From positions 1-64,000 of the forward strand of contig CACXCG010000021.1 of assembly GCA_902766125.1 (NCBI GenBank): a stretch of DNA of 64,000 bases, given 5' to 3'. The notes beneath the pieces were generated by a model, which did no database searches, was not told the DNA's origin, and worked only from the letters and a program-made list of their open reading frames with translations. The stretch is from an uncultured Spirochaetaceae bacterium (GTDB taxonomy: Bacteria > Spirochaetota > Spirochaetia > Treponematales > Treponemataceae). Both the position numbers and the translations under genes were made by a program. Below, piece by piece: positions 26,610 through 34,796 of this stretch; within the stretch, counting starts at the first letter, position 1; every line of letters starts with the position of its first letter.

Positions 26610-28768
26610 TCATTTCCTCCTTCCTGAGTTTCTTCCTGATTTGTTTCTTTCTGTGCTTCTTCTTTAGCACGTTCTGCCTGTTCTTTTATGCGCTGTTCAA
26701 GAAGTTTAAGGAACAGACTGTTTGTTTTGAGCGGAAGAGAAGTAATGCTGTATCCCAGTGCCTGGGTAAGTGCCTGTGTATATGCAGCCGGAATAATTCT
26801 GTAAATTAAGTTACCCAGCTGTACCGGCGGTTCATCCGATTTGATGAATGAAATCGTAGTTTGTGCAGAAGACAGCGATTCGTTCTTTACCAGAGATGCA
26901 AGCATTTTCTGCAGCGTCAGCTTTATAGTGCGCTCTGCAGCTTTGTAATTAAGAAGCCGACCTCCGTTAATGACAACGTGAATCTGCCGGATAAATGCAC
27001 TGAAGGTACACGGGTCAAGTTCTAGTTCTACGGTTGCTGCTGCAAAGGAAGCACTGTGAAAGGGCTTTCCGCTGAAGGTTGTGTTGTCCCATGCCTTGCG
27101 TTCTGTTGGACTTGATTTTCGTTTTGCGGTAAACGGTAAGGCAGTTTTTGCGTCCTGTTTTTTGATTACATCGCAGCACTTCTGCAGTAAGCGTGTCATG
27201 ATGCTTATGTTGCTGTATGCGTTTTCCGGTAACTGCGGTTCTTTTGCGTCTGCAGCATGCATGTCTATGTTAACAGCGTTTCGTGCAATTCCTAAAGAAC
27301 CTGAAGCAAGTTCTGTCCAGATAGTTCTGATAGATTCCGAAACCGGCGGGCTGTAAATGGTAATGGTTCCATCTTTTTCTTTGGTAACAGAAAGTTCCTG
27401 ATCGGTACTGTACAGTTCGCTTCCAAAGTATCCTGAACCTTCGAATGCACAGGAAAATCCGATTCCCCGTAAGGGTGTCTGCTGTGTTTTTTCCAGACCG
27501 TCATGGCGCTGCATTTCATTCAGATGATACGCTGCGTATTTACGGTTAAAATCACTGGAAAGGGCAAGTGCATCAAGGGTTTCATGGGTTTTGTCCAGAG
27601 GAAACATAAAATGCGAAACAGGATGATTTTTTTCTATGCGGATATTTTTCTTTCTGATTTCCAGCGGACTTAACTGCGATTTTCGGCACAGTTCATTCAT
27701 CTGGTTTTCGAGTGCAAAAAATGCAGACGCATCAACGGTATGAAAGTTAAACGATGACGGCGGCTTTGTAGAACGATAGGCGGTTGCCATAACACTGATA
27801 TTCTTTGGTGCATAGCAGCCAGTACTTGCAATAACCAGTCGGTCAATGATTTCCTGTGCAAACGGATTGTAGGAGCCTGCATCTACATCTATGTCAATCT
27901 GCATGGCAAGCAGGGTCCCGTCTTTATCAAGGGCAGTTTTGTGTGTAATGGTTACATCGTGCATACAGGTCATAAACTGTTCCTGTTCGTCACGCGTAAA
28001 CATAAGTTTTACGGCATGTCCCGTCAGAAACGAAGCAATTGCAACCTGTGCAGTTATGACAGAATTATACCAGATACCGTTTGTCCATAAGTTTTTTGAT
28101 TTTGTTTTTTTGATGATAATGCTTGCACTTTCCAGACCCATTGACTGCATCAGAATATCGCGCAGATTTGCAATCCACTGAGTTGGTGCATATACGGTAA
28201 GCTGTCCGTTTTCATACGAGCAGATTGCGCCGTCAGGTTCTCCGTAGTCTGGGGTCTGTATGTTGTTTATCCAGCAGTTCTGGCTTACTACTGCTGCTGA
28301 TTCAAAAAGTTCATCCAGTTTTTCAACATCAGGTCCGTCTTTTAGAATACGCTTAGCCATTACCGCAGAAAACAGTTCATTCGATTTGTCGGTTTCTTCA
28401 AGATATGATTCAAGCGGTGTATCGTCAACGGTTATGACAACATCACGTGCGTATTCGTTTACCTGTTTTTCATCAGGTCCGGTTATAATGCCAACCGGTT
28501 CACCCAGATAAGAAATGCTTCCTTCGCAAAACAGGGGAATCTTTCCGGAAGGAGTGTCTATAATGTTTTTTCCGGGAACATTTCGTGCTGTAAAAAAGTA
28601 GTATTCATCAGGTAAGTCTGGTGTGGTAATGGACGTAATGCTTCCGCTTTTTGCAGGAGCACGGACTATCTGTGCATACCACATGTTTTTTATGCTTAAG
28701 TCGCTGTAAAACTCTGACTGAGACGATACACTGCCTGATTTTTTAGCACTCTGTTTTTTTTCAGACAT
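26606..28768 (-). CDS. degenerate large (molybdopterin-type) subunit of a xanthine dehydrogenase-like complex
   Basis: About 720 residues. The architecture follows aldehyde oxidase/xanthine dehydrogenase large subunits: an N-terminal segment (MWYAQIVRAPAKSGSI), LGEPVGIITG, a domain with LTGHAVKLMFTRDEQEQF, and GIGFSCAFEGSGYFG. However the GGGFGGK cofactor motif expected just before the LTGHAVKL segment is replaced by KSKNLWTNGIWYN, and the catalytic GVGE region reads IKSDEPPVQLG. It may have lost or changed Mo-cofactor binding. The C-terminus is a Lys/Glu-rich tail. I use ATG 28768 with GGAG nine bases upstream. T. pallidum has, from memory, a related gene beside its polysaccharide genes. Confidence 0.68.
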   Translation of the reverse strand: MSEKKQSAKKSGSVSSQSEFYSDLSIKNMWYAQIVRAPAKSGSITSITTPDLPDEYYFFTARNVPGKNIIDTPSGKIPLFCEGSISYLGEPVGIITGPDEKQVNEYARDVVITVDDTPLESYLEETDKSNELFSAVMAKRILKDGPDVEKLDELFESAAVVSQNCWINNIQTPDYGEPDGAICSYENGQLTVYAPTQWIANLRDILMQSMGLESASIIIKKTKSKNLWTNGIWYNSVITAQVAIASFLTGHAVKLMFTRDEQEQFMTCMHDVTITHKTALDKDGTLLAMQIDIDVDAGSYNPFAQEIIDRLVIASTGCYAPKNISVMATAYRSTKPPSSFNFHTVDASAFFALENQMNELCRKSQLSPLEIRKKNIRIEKNHPVSHFMFPLDKTHETLDALALSSDFNRKYAAYHLNEMQRHDGLEKTQQTPLRGIGFSCAFEGSGYFGSELYSTDQELSVTKEKDGTITIYSPPVSESIRTIWTELASGSLGIARNAVNIDMHAADAKEPQLPENAYSNISIMTRLLQKCCDVIKKQDAKTALPFTAKRKSSPTERKAWDNTTFSGKPFHSASFAAATVELELDPCTFSAFIRQIHVVINGGRLLNYKAAERTIKLTLQKMLASLVKNESLSSAQTTISFIKSDEPPVQLGNLIYRIIPAAYTQALTQALGYSITSLPLKTNSLFLKLLEQRIKEQAERAKEEAQKETNQEETQEGGNE

Positions 28769-29936
28769 GATGTGCTTCTCCAATTCTGGTTACTGCCTCT
28801 ACAACGGTGTCACACATCTGCTGCGTCATGTCAGGCCAGAGCGGAAGTGAAATGGTGCGCAGGTACTGTTTTTCTGCATGAGGAAATGCTTCTTTGGTAA
28901 AGTCTTTGTACAGCTGTGTCCAGTAGGTAAAGTGGAACAGGGGAATAAAGTGCATGCTTATGCCTATGCCTTCCTGCTGTAATTCTTTTGCAAACGTATT
29001 TCTGTCGCAGTTTAGTTTTTCCAGATTAAGTCTAAGCGGATACAGATGCCATGCGTTTCCTTCGCTGTCAGGAGGAAGTGTTACAAAATCAAGTTTACTG
29101 AAGGCTTTGTTGTAATACGAAGCATGAACCTTTCGTTTCTGGTCAAATTCATCTGCACGTTTAAGCTGAATGCGTCCCAAGGCTGCAAGTAAATCAGGAA
29201 GGTTAAACTTAAAACCGGGTGCAATAATGTCGTATTCCCACGATGCACGCGGAGATGTGTATCTGTCCCAGGTAGTTCTGTCCATTCCGTGCATGCGCAT
29301 AACCGTCATTCGTTTTGCAAGTGCTTCATCTTTTGTGGTTACCATGCCGCCTTCACCGGTAGTGATGGTTTTGGTAACATAAAACGAAAAGACACCAATG
29401 TCTCCCAGCGCACCTGCATATCCGTCTTTTGTTTGAGAAGGAAATGAATGTGCACAGTCTTCAATTACTTTGACATTGTATTTTTTTGCTATTGCACAGA
29501 TTGCTTTCATGTTGCATACATTTCCTGCAATATGAACGGGAACAATGGCAGCAACTTGTTTGCCTTTGTCGCTTTTGAGGATTTTTTCTATGCTTTCCGG
29601 GTCAATGCTGTAGGTGTCGCTTTCGATATCTGCAAAGTAAACATCCGCTCCTAAGTGCCGTGCGCTTGTTGCGGTAGAAACAAAAGTGTAGGGGGTTGTG
29701 ATAACTGCTTTTCCCGGACAGACTCCGCAGGCTTCCATGGCTAAAATCATTCCGCTGGTATTGCTGTTGACTGCAAGTGCATACGGAACACCTATGCGTT
29801 CTGCAAATTCTTTTTCAAAGGCAAGTGCTTCTTTTCCTGTGGTAAGCCATCCGCTTTTAAGAACATCAAGGACAGCTGCTTCTTCTTCACTTCCGAATGA
29901 AGGTTTAAAAAACGGTACTTTCAGTTGATCTGCCAT
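28761..29936 (-). CDS. DegT/DnrJ/EryC1/StrS-family sugar aminotransferase
   Basis: 391 residues. PLP-dependent enzymes of this family aminate keto-sugar nucleotides. Visible: SGWLTTGKEALAFEKEFAE, NSNTSGMILAMEACG, DCAHSFPS, the PLP-Lys in FSFYVTKTITTGEGGMV and a C-terminal HLYPLRL. It overlaps the dehydratase gene (TAATG), so the pair would make a 4-amino-4,6-dideoxy sugar, as PseB/PseC do. Substrate is inferred. Confidence 0.88.
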   Translation of the reverse strand: MADQLKVPFFKPSFGSEEEAAVLDVLKSGWLTTGKEALAFEKEFAERIGVPYALAVNSNTSGMILAMEACGVCPGKAVITTPYTFVSTATSARHLGADVYFADIESDTYSIDPESIEKILKSDKGKQVAAIVPVHIAGNVCNMKAICAIAKKYNVKVIEDCAHSFPSQTKDGYAGALGDIGVFSFYVTKTITTGEGGMVTTKDEALAKRMTVMRMHGMDRTTWDRYTSPRASWEYDIIAPGFKFNLPDLLAALGRIQLKRADEFDQKRKVHASYYNKAFSKLDFVTLPPDSEGNAWHLYPLRLNLEKLNCDRNTFAKELQQEGIGISMHFIPLFHFTYWTQLYKDFTKEAFPHAEKQYLRTISLPLWPDMTQQMCDTVVEAVTRIGEAHHV

Positions 29937-31453
29937 TATAACACCACCTTTACAGAGCTTGCCATATCGGGCCTTTCATCCTGTTCATAGAATTCATCTA
30001 GAGTCGGAACTGCTTTTCTAAGCATGGTAACCAGCGCATCACGGTTTCTGTACAGTTCTGGCTTTTGTGCATCATACGAACAGACGGGTCTTAACTGTTC
30101 TATCAGACTGTTCAGTTCGTAGGTTTTTGGAGGAATTGTAGTAAGCGTCAGAAGTTTCGGGTACTGTGTGGGAGAAGGTTTTTCTTCTTCAAGCCACAGC
30201 GGTTCGTAATTTCGTTCTCCTCGTCGTGCACCTATAATCGAAATGTCAACATCTTTGTACGGTTCAAGTCCTGAAAATCTTATAACCTGTTCTGCAAGCT
30301 CTATGATTTTTATGGGTTCGCCCATGTCTAAAAGGTACGCCTGTGCATTTTTACCGACACCGCCTGTCTGCAGAACGAGTGAACAGGCTTCGGGAATGGT
30401 CATGAAAAATCGCACCATTTCTTTTGAAGTAACCGTTACCGGTCCTCCGTTCTGTATCTGTTCCATAAAAATGGGTAAGAGAGAACCTCGTGAGCCCAGT
30501 ACGTTTCCAAAGCGGACAAACATAAAACGCTGATCTTCACCGGTTGTGGTGGCTGCCTGCATGACCATCTGTTCACACAGCATTTTACTTACGCCGTACA
30601 CGCTTACCGGAGCAACTGCTTTATCGGTAGAAATAAGTACAAAACGTTCAACGCCAAACTCAATGGAAGCATCCAGAAGATTCTTTGTTCCGAAGACATT
30701 GTTTTCAATTGCGGCAACAGGGTTTTCTTCCATCATGGGAACATGCTTGTAAGCGGCACAGTGGAAAATAACATCTGCATGGGTATGAGAAATGATGTAA
30801 CGCATATATTCTTTATCCCGCATATCGCCAATGATGGGAACAACCGAAGCTTTTTGACCGACACCTTCCTGCTGTAAAACGTGCAGTTCGCGGTAAATGT
30901 TTACGATTGAATTTTCTCCATGCCCAAACAGATACAGTCGTTCTGCTCCGCCAGACAGTAACTGACGTGACAGTTCGCTACCAATGGAACCGCCTGCACC
31001 CGTAATGAGTACACGCTTTCCCTTTAAGTAAGAAAGACTTTCGTGCAAGGGAATGATGACCGGAGTTCGGCCTAAAATGTCTAAGGGATTTATGTCACGC
31101 GCCTGAACTAAATGCGCTTTTCCGTCTATAACCTGACTGATTGACGGTAAGATTTTTATGCGTAAAAAACCGCAGTTGACCAGAACCGCATGAATCTGCT
31201 TTATGCGTTCAACACTTGCGCTGGGTATGGCAATAACAGCTTCATCTATGGCTGTAACAGACAGGAACGAGGGAAGTGTATCTATGGGGCCTATAACTGA
31301 AATGGAATCAATCTTTGTGCCGATAAGGGTTTTATCATCATCGATAAACGCAGCAACTTTTCCAAAAATCTTTTTTTTAGTAAGTTCCCGGGCAATCATC
31401 TGTCCCGCAAAACCTGCACCCACGATATAGAGTTTTGTCTGAATTTTAGCCAT
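29936..31453 (-). CDS. nucleotide-sugar 4,6-dehydratase (CapD/FlaA1/PglF family)
   Basis: 505 residues. An N-terminal CoA-binding/Rossmann-like domain (YIVGAGFAGQMIAREL) without the membrane helices of WbpM or PglF precedes an SDR domain with KRVLITGAGGSIGSELSRQL, HCAAYKHVPMMEENP and the active-site stretch ISTDKAVAPVSVYGVSK. The Tyr-x-x-x-Lys is kept, as in FlaA1-type inverting enzymes, rather than Met. Probably dehydrates UDP-GlcNAc. GGTGGG precedes the ATG. First gene of a five-gene operon. Confidence 0.9.
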   Translation of the reverse strand: MAKIQTKLYIVGAGFAGQMIARELTKKKIFGKVAAFIDDDKTLIGTKIDSISVIGPIDTLPSFLSVTAIDEAVIAIPSASVERIKQIHAVLVNCGFLRIKILPSISQVIDGKAHLVQARDINPLDILGRTPVIIPLHESLSYLKGKRVLITGAGGSIGSELSRQLLSGGAERLYLFGHGENSIVNIYRELHVLQQEGVGQKASVVPIIGDMRDKEYMRYIISHTHADVIFHCAAYKHVPMMEENPVAAIENNVFGTKNLLDASIEFGVERFVLISTDKAVAPVSVYGVSKMLCEQMVMQAATTTGEDQRFMFVRFGNVLGSRGSLLPIFMEQIQNGGPVTVTSKEMVRFFMTIPEACSLVLQTGGVGKNAQAYLLDMGEPIKIIELAEQVIRFSGLEPYKDVDISIIGARRGERNYEPLWLEEEKPSPTQYPKLLTLTTIPPKTYELNSLIEQLRPVCSYDAQKPELYRNRDALVTMLRKAVPTLDEFYEQDERPDMASSVKVVL

Positions 31454-31471
31454 TGTTTCCCACCATCTGTT

Positions 31472-31500
31472 AGTATACTACACAATGTGGCCTCTTGCAA
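31472..31500 (-). promoter_or_regulatory. promoter of the sugar/oxidoreductase operon
   Basis: TTGCAA (31495-31500)-N17-TATACT (31472-31477). A leader of about 12 bases carries GGTGGG before ATG 31453. Confidence 0.7.
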
Positions 31501-31572
31501 GGTGGATTTGCGATTAACAAGTTATTGTACTTTTATCTAATCTCTTGCCCCTAAAATTCCGATTATGGATGT

Positions 31573-32073
31573 ATGAGAACCCTAAAGAAATACCATGTTC
31601 TTGTCGCTCTGCTTGCGTTTATGTGCGTATATGCACAGGCATCTGTTGTGTCTATTCAGGTACTTCAGCATGATTCGCTTGACAAAAACATTCACTCTAC
31701 GTCGTTTTTGATTGAAGATACGCTCATGGACTATTTCTTTGACGCAGGATGCATAGCGTCTTCTATGCCTGCTGCGATTTCTCCTGATTCTAAAAGCGAT
31801 GCAAAGTTTGAAAAAGAAGCATTGCTTGGAGCAGAAGAAGGGTTCTGTAATTACCTGATTGTGGTATATGCCGACTATGACACCAGTGAATCCCGTAATC
31901 CTACAGCTGATTTACTGAGTAACATTGCGTCTGTGTCATGGAAAGTTATAAATGTACGCGATGGAGAAACGATAAGTTCCGGCCGCAGAAAGCCTCCGGT
32001 ACAGCAGTCTTCTAAAGATGTCGTGACATTCATTCGCGAACTGGCAGTTACTATTGCAGCCGCGATTCGCTGA
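31573..32073 (+). CDS. exported protein of unknown function
   Basis: 166 residues. A signal peptide (basic start, VLVALLAFMCVYAQAS) is followed by an alpha/beta domain (DTLMDYFFDAGCIASSMPAA; NYLIVVYADYD; VSWKVINVRDGETISSG). It does not have a lipobox. It precedes the SPOR-domain gene by 14 bases in one operon. A clear promoter was not found in the 119-base gap. Confidence 0.68.
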   Translation: MRTLKKYHVLVALLAFMCVYAQASVVSIQVLQHDSLDKNIHSTSFLIEDTLMDYFFDAGCIASSMPAAISPDSKSDAKFEKEALLGAEEGFCNYLIVVYADYDTSESRNPTADLLSNIASVSWKVINVRDGETISSGRRKPPVQQSSKDVVTFIRELAVTIAAAIR

Positions 32074-32087
32074 GTATGGGGTGGAAT

Positions 32088-33929
32088 ATGAAAAAACTTT
32101 TTGTTGCGTTGTCGCTTGTTCTTGCTTTTGCAGGGTTTACACTTCCTGTATCTGCTGCAGAAATTGACGGGTACGCGACCGTTGCCGCTAAGGGATATTT
32201 ACCTGTAGGGCTTTTTGCAAAGGCCAGCGGATATCTGCCGGGGGATACGGTAAGCATTACCAATCCTGCAACCGGAATTACGGTTGATGTGCTTAACATT
32301 GGTACGCTTGACAAAGGCGAAGAAGTAGTGCTTTTAGTCTCAGCAGAAGCAGCTGAAATAATGGGACTTCCTGCCTATGCTACTGTTCCGGTAAAACTTT
32401 CTGTCCGCACCGGCTCAATAGACGGCGTGGTATCTGGAAAAGCAATTCTTTCTGGAAAAATAGATGTTGCTCAGACCATAAAAGACATGGAAGAGTCAAA
32501 TGCTCCTGTTGAAGAAAGCGAGCCTGAACCAGAAGTAATTGAAACTGCGGAACCGGAAGCAACAGAACCTGAACTTACGGAAAGCGATGTAAGCGAAGAA
32601 ACTGAAACTGAAGAAAGCGAAGAAGAACCTGAACTTGAAGCAACTGAACCTGAAGAAACCGAAGAAGTTGTGGAAGAAGTTACAGAAGAGACAGAACCTG
32701 TTCCCGAAGTATACGACGAACCCGAAGTTATTGAAGAAACCGAACCTGAGGAAGTAGAAGAGGAAGTAGTTGCAGAGGAACCTGCTGAAACTGAAGAAGA
32801 AGTAGTTGCTGAAGAAACTGAAGAAGAGCCAGCTGAAGAAGAATATGTTGATACGAACGAAGACTTTAGCAGCGACAAACAGGATGTAGAACAGCCTTCA
32901 CCTGCAGAAATTGCAGAACGCGAAGAAGAAGAGGCTTTCGTTCCTGAAGAGCCCGAAGAAATTACGGAAGAAGCAGAGGAAGTTCCTGCAGAACCAGAAT
33001 CTGAACCTGTTGCAGATGCTCTTGTTGATGAAGAATCATTTGTACCTGAAGAACCCGAAGAAATTGCAGAACCTGAAGAGGAATCTGTAGAAGAAGAGGC
33101 ATTTGTTCCCGAAGAGCCGGAAGAAATAGAAGAGCCTTCTGATGATGACATTCCTTCTGAAGATGAACCGGAAGCATACATCAGTGACTGGCAGCCTGAA
33201 GAAAAAGATGCTGCAGAAGAAGTATTTATTCCCGAAGAGCCGGAAGAACCTGAGGAAACAGAAACTGAGCCGGAAACAGAAGAACCTGCTGTTGAAGAAA
33301 GCGTTGAAGAAGAAGCCTTTGAAGCAGAAGAACTGGAACCTGTAGAAGATGAACCTTTGACAGAAGCAGAAGCAGAACCAGAACCGGAAGAAACAGAACC
33401 TGAAGTAAGCGAAGAGCCGGAAGTAATTGAAGAAGAACCGGAGCCTGTTGAAGACGAGGTTGTAGAAAGCGAACCGCTTGCAAATTCTTTTGCAGAAGGA
33501 TATGGACCGATTGTGCTGATCCCTGCAGAACCGGTACCCGCAGAAACAACAGAACCGGAACCTGAACTTGAACCGGTAGAAGTAGAACCTGTGGTTTCAG
33601 AACCAGTACTTAACCTTACGCCGGTTGCCGTTACAGAACCTGTGGTAAAAGCACCTGCAGTAACCAGTGCAAGCCTTAAAGAGCATGTTGTTGAATCTGA
33701 GTCTAAACTGGTAAAAGCAAGCTACTATGTACAGATTGCAACTCTGAGCGAAGAAGCAAATATCCTGAACCTGCTTGATCAGTATGCTAAGTACCCGATT
33801 GTGCTTGTGCCGACTGCAAGTGGTGCTTACAAAGTACTTGTTGGCCCGCTTTCTGTTGATGAATATGGAGTTGTTCTTGCTAAGTTTAAGGCAGCCGGAT
33901 TTAAGGACGCCTTTGTTAAGAAGATGTAA
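32088..33929 (+). CDS. SPOR-domain exported protein with long acidic repeat region
   Basis: 613 residues: signal peptide; an RlpA-like beta-barrel part (GYATVAAKGYLPVGLFAKAS, then TVSITNPATGITVDVLNIG); an acidic Glu/Pro/Thr region (about residues 140-510); and a C-terminal SPOR domain (YYVQIATLSEEANILNLLDQ...KVLVGPLS). SPOR domains bind denuded peptidoglycan at division sites. The acidic stalk contains four AFVPEEPEEI-like units. ATG 32088 follows GGGGTGG closely; an alternative start is 32076. A strong terminator follows. Confidence 0.8.
   Translation: MKKLFVALSLVLAFAGFTLPVSAAEIDGYATVAAKGYLPVGLFAKASGYLPGDTVSITNPATGITVDVLNIGTLDKGEEVVLLVSAEAAEIMGLPAYATVPVKLSVRTGSIDGVVSGKAILSGKIDVAQTIKDMEESNAPVEESEPEPEVIETAEPEATEPELTESDVSEETETEESEEEPELEATEPEETEEVVEEVTEETEPVPEVYDEPEVIEETEPEEVEEEVVAEEPAETEEEVVAEETEEEPAEEEYVDTNEDFSSDKQDVEQPSPAEIAEREEEEAFVPEEPEEITEEAEEVPAEPESEPVADALVDEESFVPEEPEEIAEPEEESVEEEAFVPEEPEEIEEPSDDDIPSEDEPEAYISDWQPEEKDAAEEVFIPEEPEEPEETETEPETEEPAVEESVEEEAFEAEELEPVEDEPLTEAEAEPEPEETEPEVSEEPEVIEEEPEPVEDEVVESEPLANSFAEGYGPIVLIPAEPVPAETTEPEPELEPVEVEPVVSEPVLNLTPVAVTEPVVKAPAVTSASLKEHVVESESKLVKASYYVQIATLSEEANILNLLDQYAKYPIVLVPTASGAYKVLVGPLSVDEYGVVLAKFKAAGFKDAFVKKM
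32515..33600 (+). repeat. GAA-rich coding repeats (acidic stalk)
   Basis: About 1.1 kb made largely of GAA, GAG, CCT and ACT codons. Four near copies of the unit (A/S/V)F(V/I)PEEPEE lie at about 32935, 33040, 33100 and 33222. Copy number probably varies by recombination. Confidence 0.7.
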
Positions 33930-33944
33930 GTAACCCGGAGATAG

Positions 33945-33978
33945 AAAAAGCCCTTTCCGTTGCGGAAAGGGCTTTTTT
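33945..33978. terminator. bidirectional terminator between the SPOR gene and tmRNA
   Basis: GCCCTTTCCG (33950-33959) and CGGAAAGGGC (33963-33972) form a ten-base stem with TTG loop. T6 follows on the plus strand and a T5 run on the minus strand, so it serves both. Confidence 0.9.
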
Positions 33979-33990
33979 GTTTTTAGCGTT

Positions 33991-34368
33991 TGGAGGTGAG
34001 GGGAATTGAACCCCTGTCCTAACAAGCTAACCAGGTGCCTCTACAGGTTTATTGAAGCGAGGTGGTTGTCGGGAAACGGTAGCGGCTTCAAAGGCGTCGT
34101 CTCCGTATCACAGTGCCCTTGCGGGAGTCCCTCATGTTTCCTGTGCAAAACATGCAGCAAGTCCCTATTAGCAACAGAATCAGATACCGCTAGGAACAGC
34201 GCAGTACCAGTTCCGGCCTCACTTAAGCAGCGAGAGCGAGCTGAGCGTCTTCAGACTCGAAGTCTTCTCTACGTTTAGCAGTTATTGTTTTCGTCTGTAT
34301 CAGAGACCAGGCGACAGCCTCACCTGCAACACAAGATTACTCATGCTAGTCGAAACCGGGACACCCCC
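33991..34368 (-). ncRNA. ssrA: transfer-messenger RNA
   Basis: 378 bases. The 5' end (minus strand) is GGGGGTGTCCCGGTTTCGAC, the conserved tmRNA opening, and the 3' end carries the T-arm GGGGTTCAATTCCCC and acceptor CACCTCCA; the GGGGGTG/CACCTCC acceptor stem pairs. CCA is not encoded. The tag reading frame (34273 to 34220, approximately) gives AKRREDFESEDAQLALAA with resume codon GCT and stop TAA. It rescues stalled ribosomes with SmpB. Downstream is the shared terminator; upstream is a near-consensus promoter. Confidence 0.95.
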
Positions 34369-34388
34369 AGAATCGTCTTTGTACAACA

Positions 34389-34417
34389 AATATACAAAAA
34401 AAAGTTCAGTCTGTCAA
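34389..34417 (-). promoter_or_regulatory. promoter of the tmRNA gene
   Basis: TTGACA (34412-34417)-N17-TATATT (34389-34394) on the minus strand. The -35 box overlaps the stop codon of the small gene upstream. Confidence 0.85.
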
Positions 34418-34602
34418 ATTCCCTTCTTGATGTGTATCTGCGTAATCATGTCGGCATTTACAAGTCGCCAGGCTTTTTTCTCTCCGATTTTGAGCCAGTT
34501 GTCTTCTACAGCAGCAACAGTTCCCTGGAAACCGCCCAGTTCTCCTTCTGCAAAAATGGTCACCTGTTTTCCAATGTATTCAGAAAGCATGTTTGAAAGC
34601 AT
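34414..34602 (-). CDS. small protein, 62 aa, possibly Sm-like
   Basis: 62 residues: MLSNMLSEYIGKQVTIFAEG, then a GGFQGTVAAVEDNWLKI stretch. The beta-strand pattern resembles small Sm-like or SH3-barrel proteins; I recall similar short spirochaete proteins but no function. AAAGGAGG lies upstream of ATG 34602, though 11 bases away. The reading frame extends upstream to a TTG within a terminator; that extension is rejected. It lies between a terminator and tmRNA. Confidence 0.7.
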   Translation of the reverse strand: MLSNMLSEYIGKQVTIFAEGELGGFQGTVAAVEDNWLKIGEKKAWRLVNADMITQIHIKKGI

Positions 34603-34738
34603 ACGATTTGTTCCTCCTTTCTCATTTCGTTTTTTTCGCATGAATCTGCGCCGTCTGTGCTTTCTTGCATAGTACAGCGGCAACAAAATGCACAGAAAAA
34701 ATATTATAAAAAAAATATCCGCCCTGCATGTATTCTCC

Positions 34739-34776
34739 AAAAAAAAAACTGCCTGAAAGAAACCCTTCAGACAGTC
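34739..34776 (-). terminator. terminator of the partner-switching operon
   Basis: On the minus strand ACTGTCTGAA pairs with TTCAGGCAGT (34766-34775 with 34748-34757, one G-U pair), followed by ten T. Confidence 0.85.
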
Positions 34777-34796
34777 TTCTTGTTGACAGCAACAGA

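Noticed and set aside
25325-28768. Ordinary xanthine dehydrogenase operon
   Set aside because: The large subunit lacks the cofactor motif and the genes are co-transcribed with sugar enzymes, so I kept only a family-level name.
32471-33549. Long minus-strand open frames (Ser/Gly-rich and Leu/Gln-rich) opposite the SPOR gene
   Set aside because: They are the reverse complement of GAA/GAG/CCT-rich codons; low complexity, with no start signals or domain.
34006-34596. Plus-strand open frames across the tmRNA gene
   Set aside because: They read through tmRNA structure; no ribosome site or protein character.
34603-34740. N-terminal extension of the 62-residue protein from a TTG, giving a membrane helix
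   Set aside because: The TTG is next to the T run of a terminator, while AAAGGAGG marks ATG 34602.
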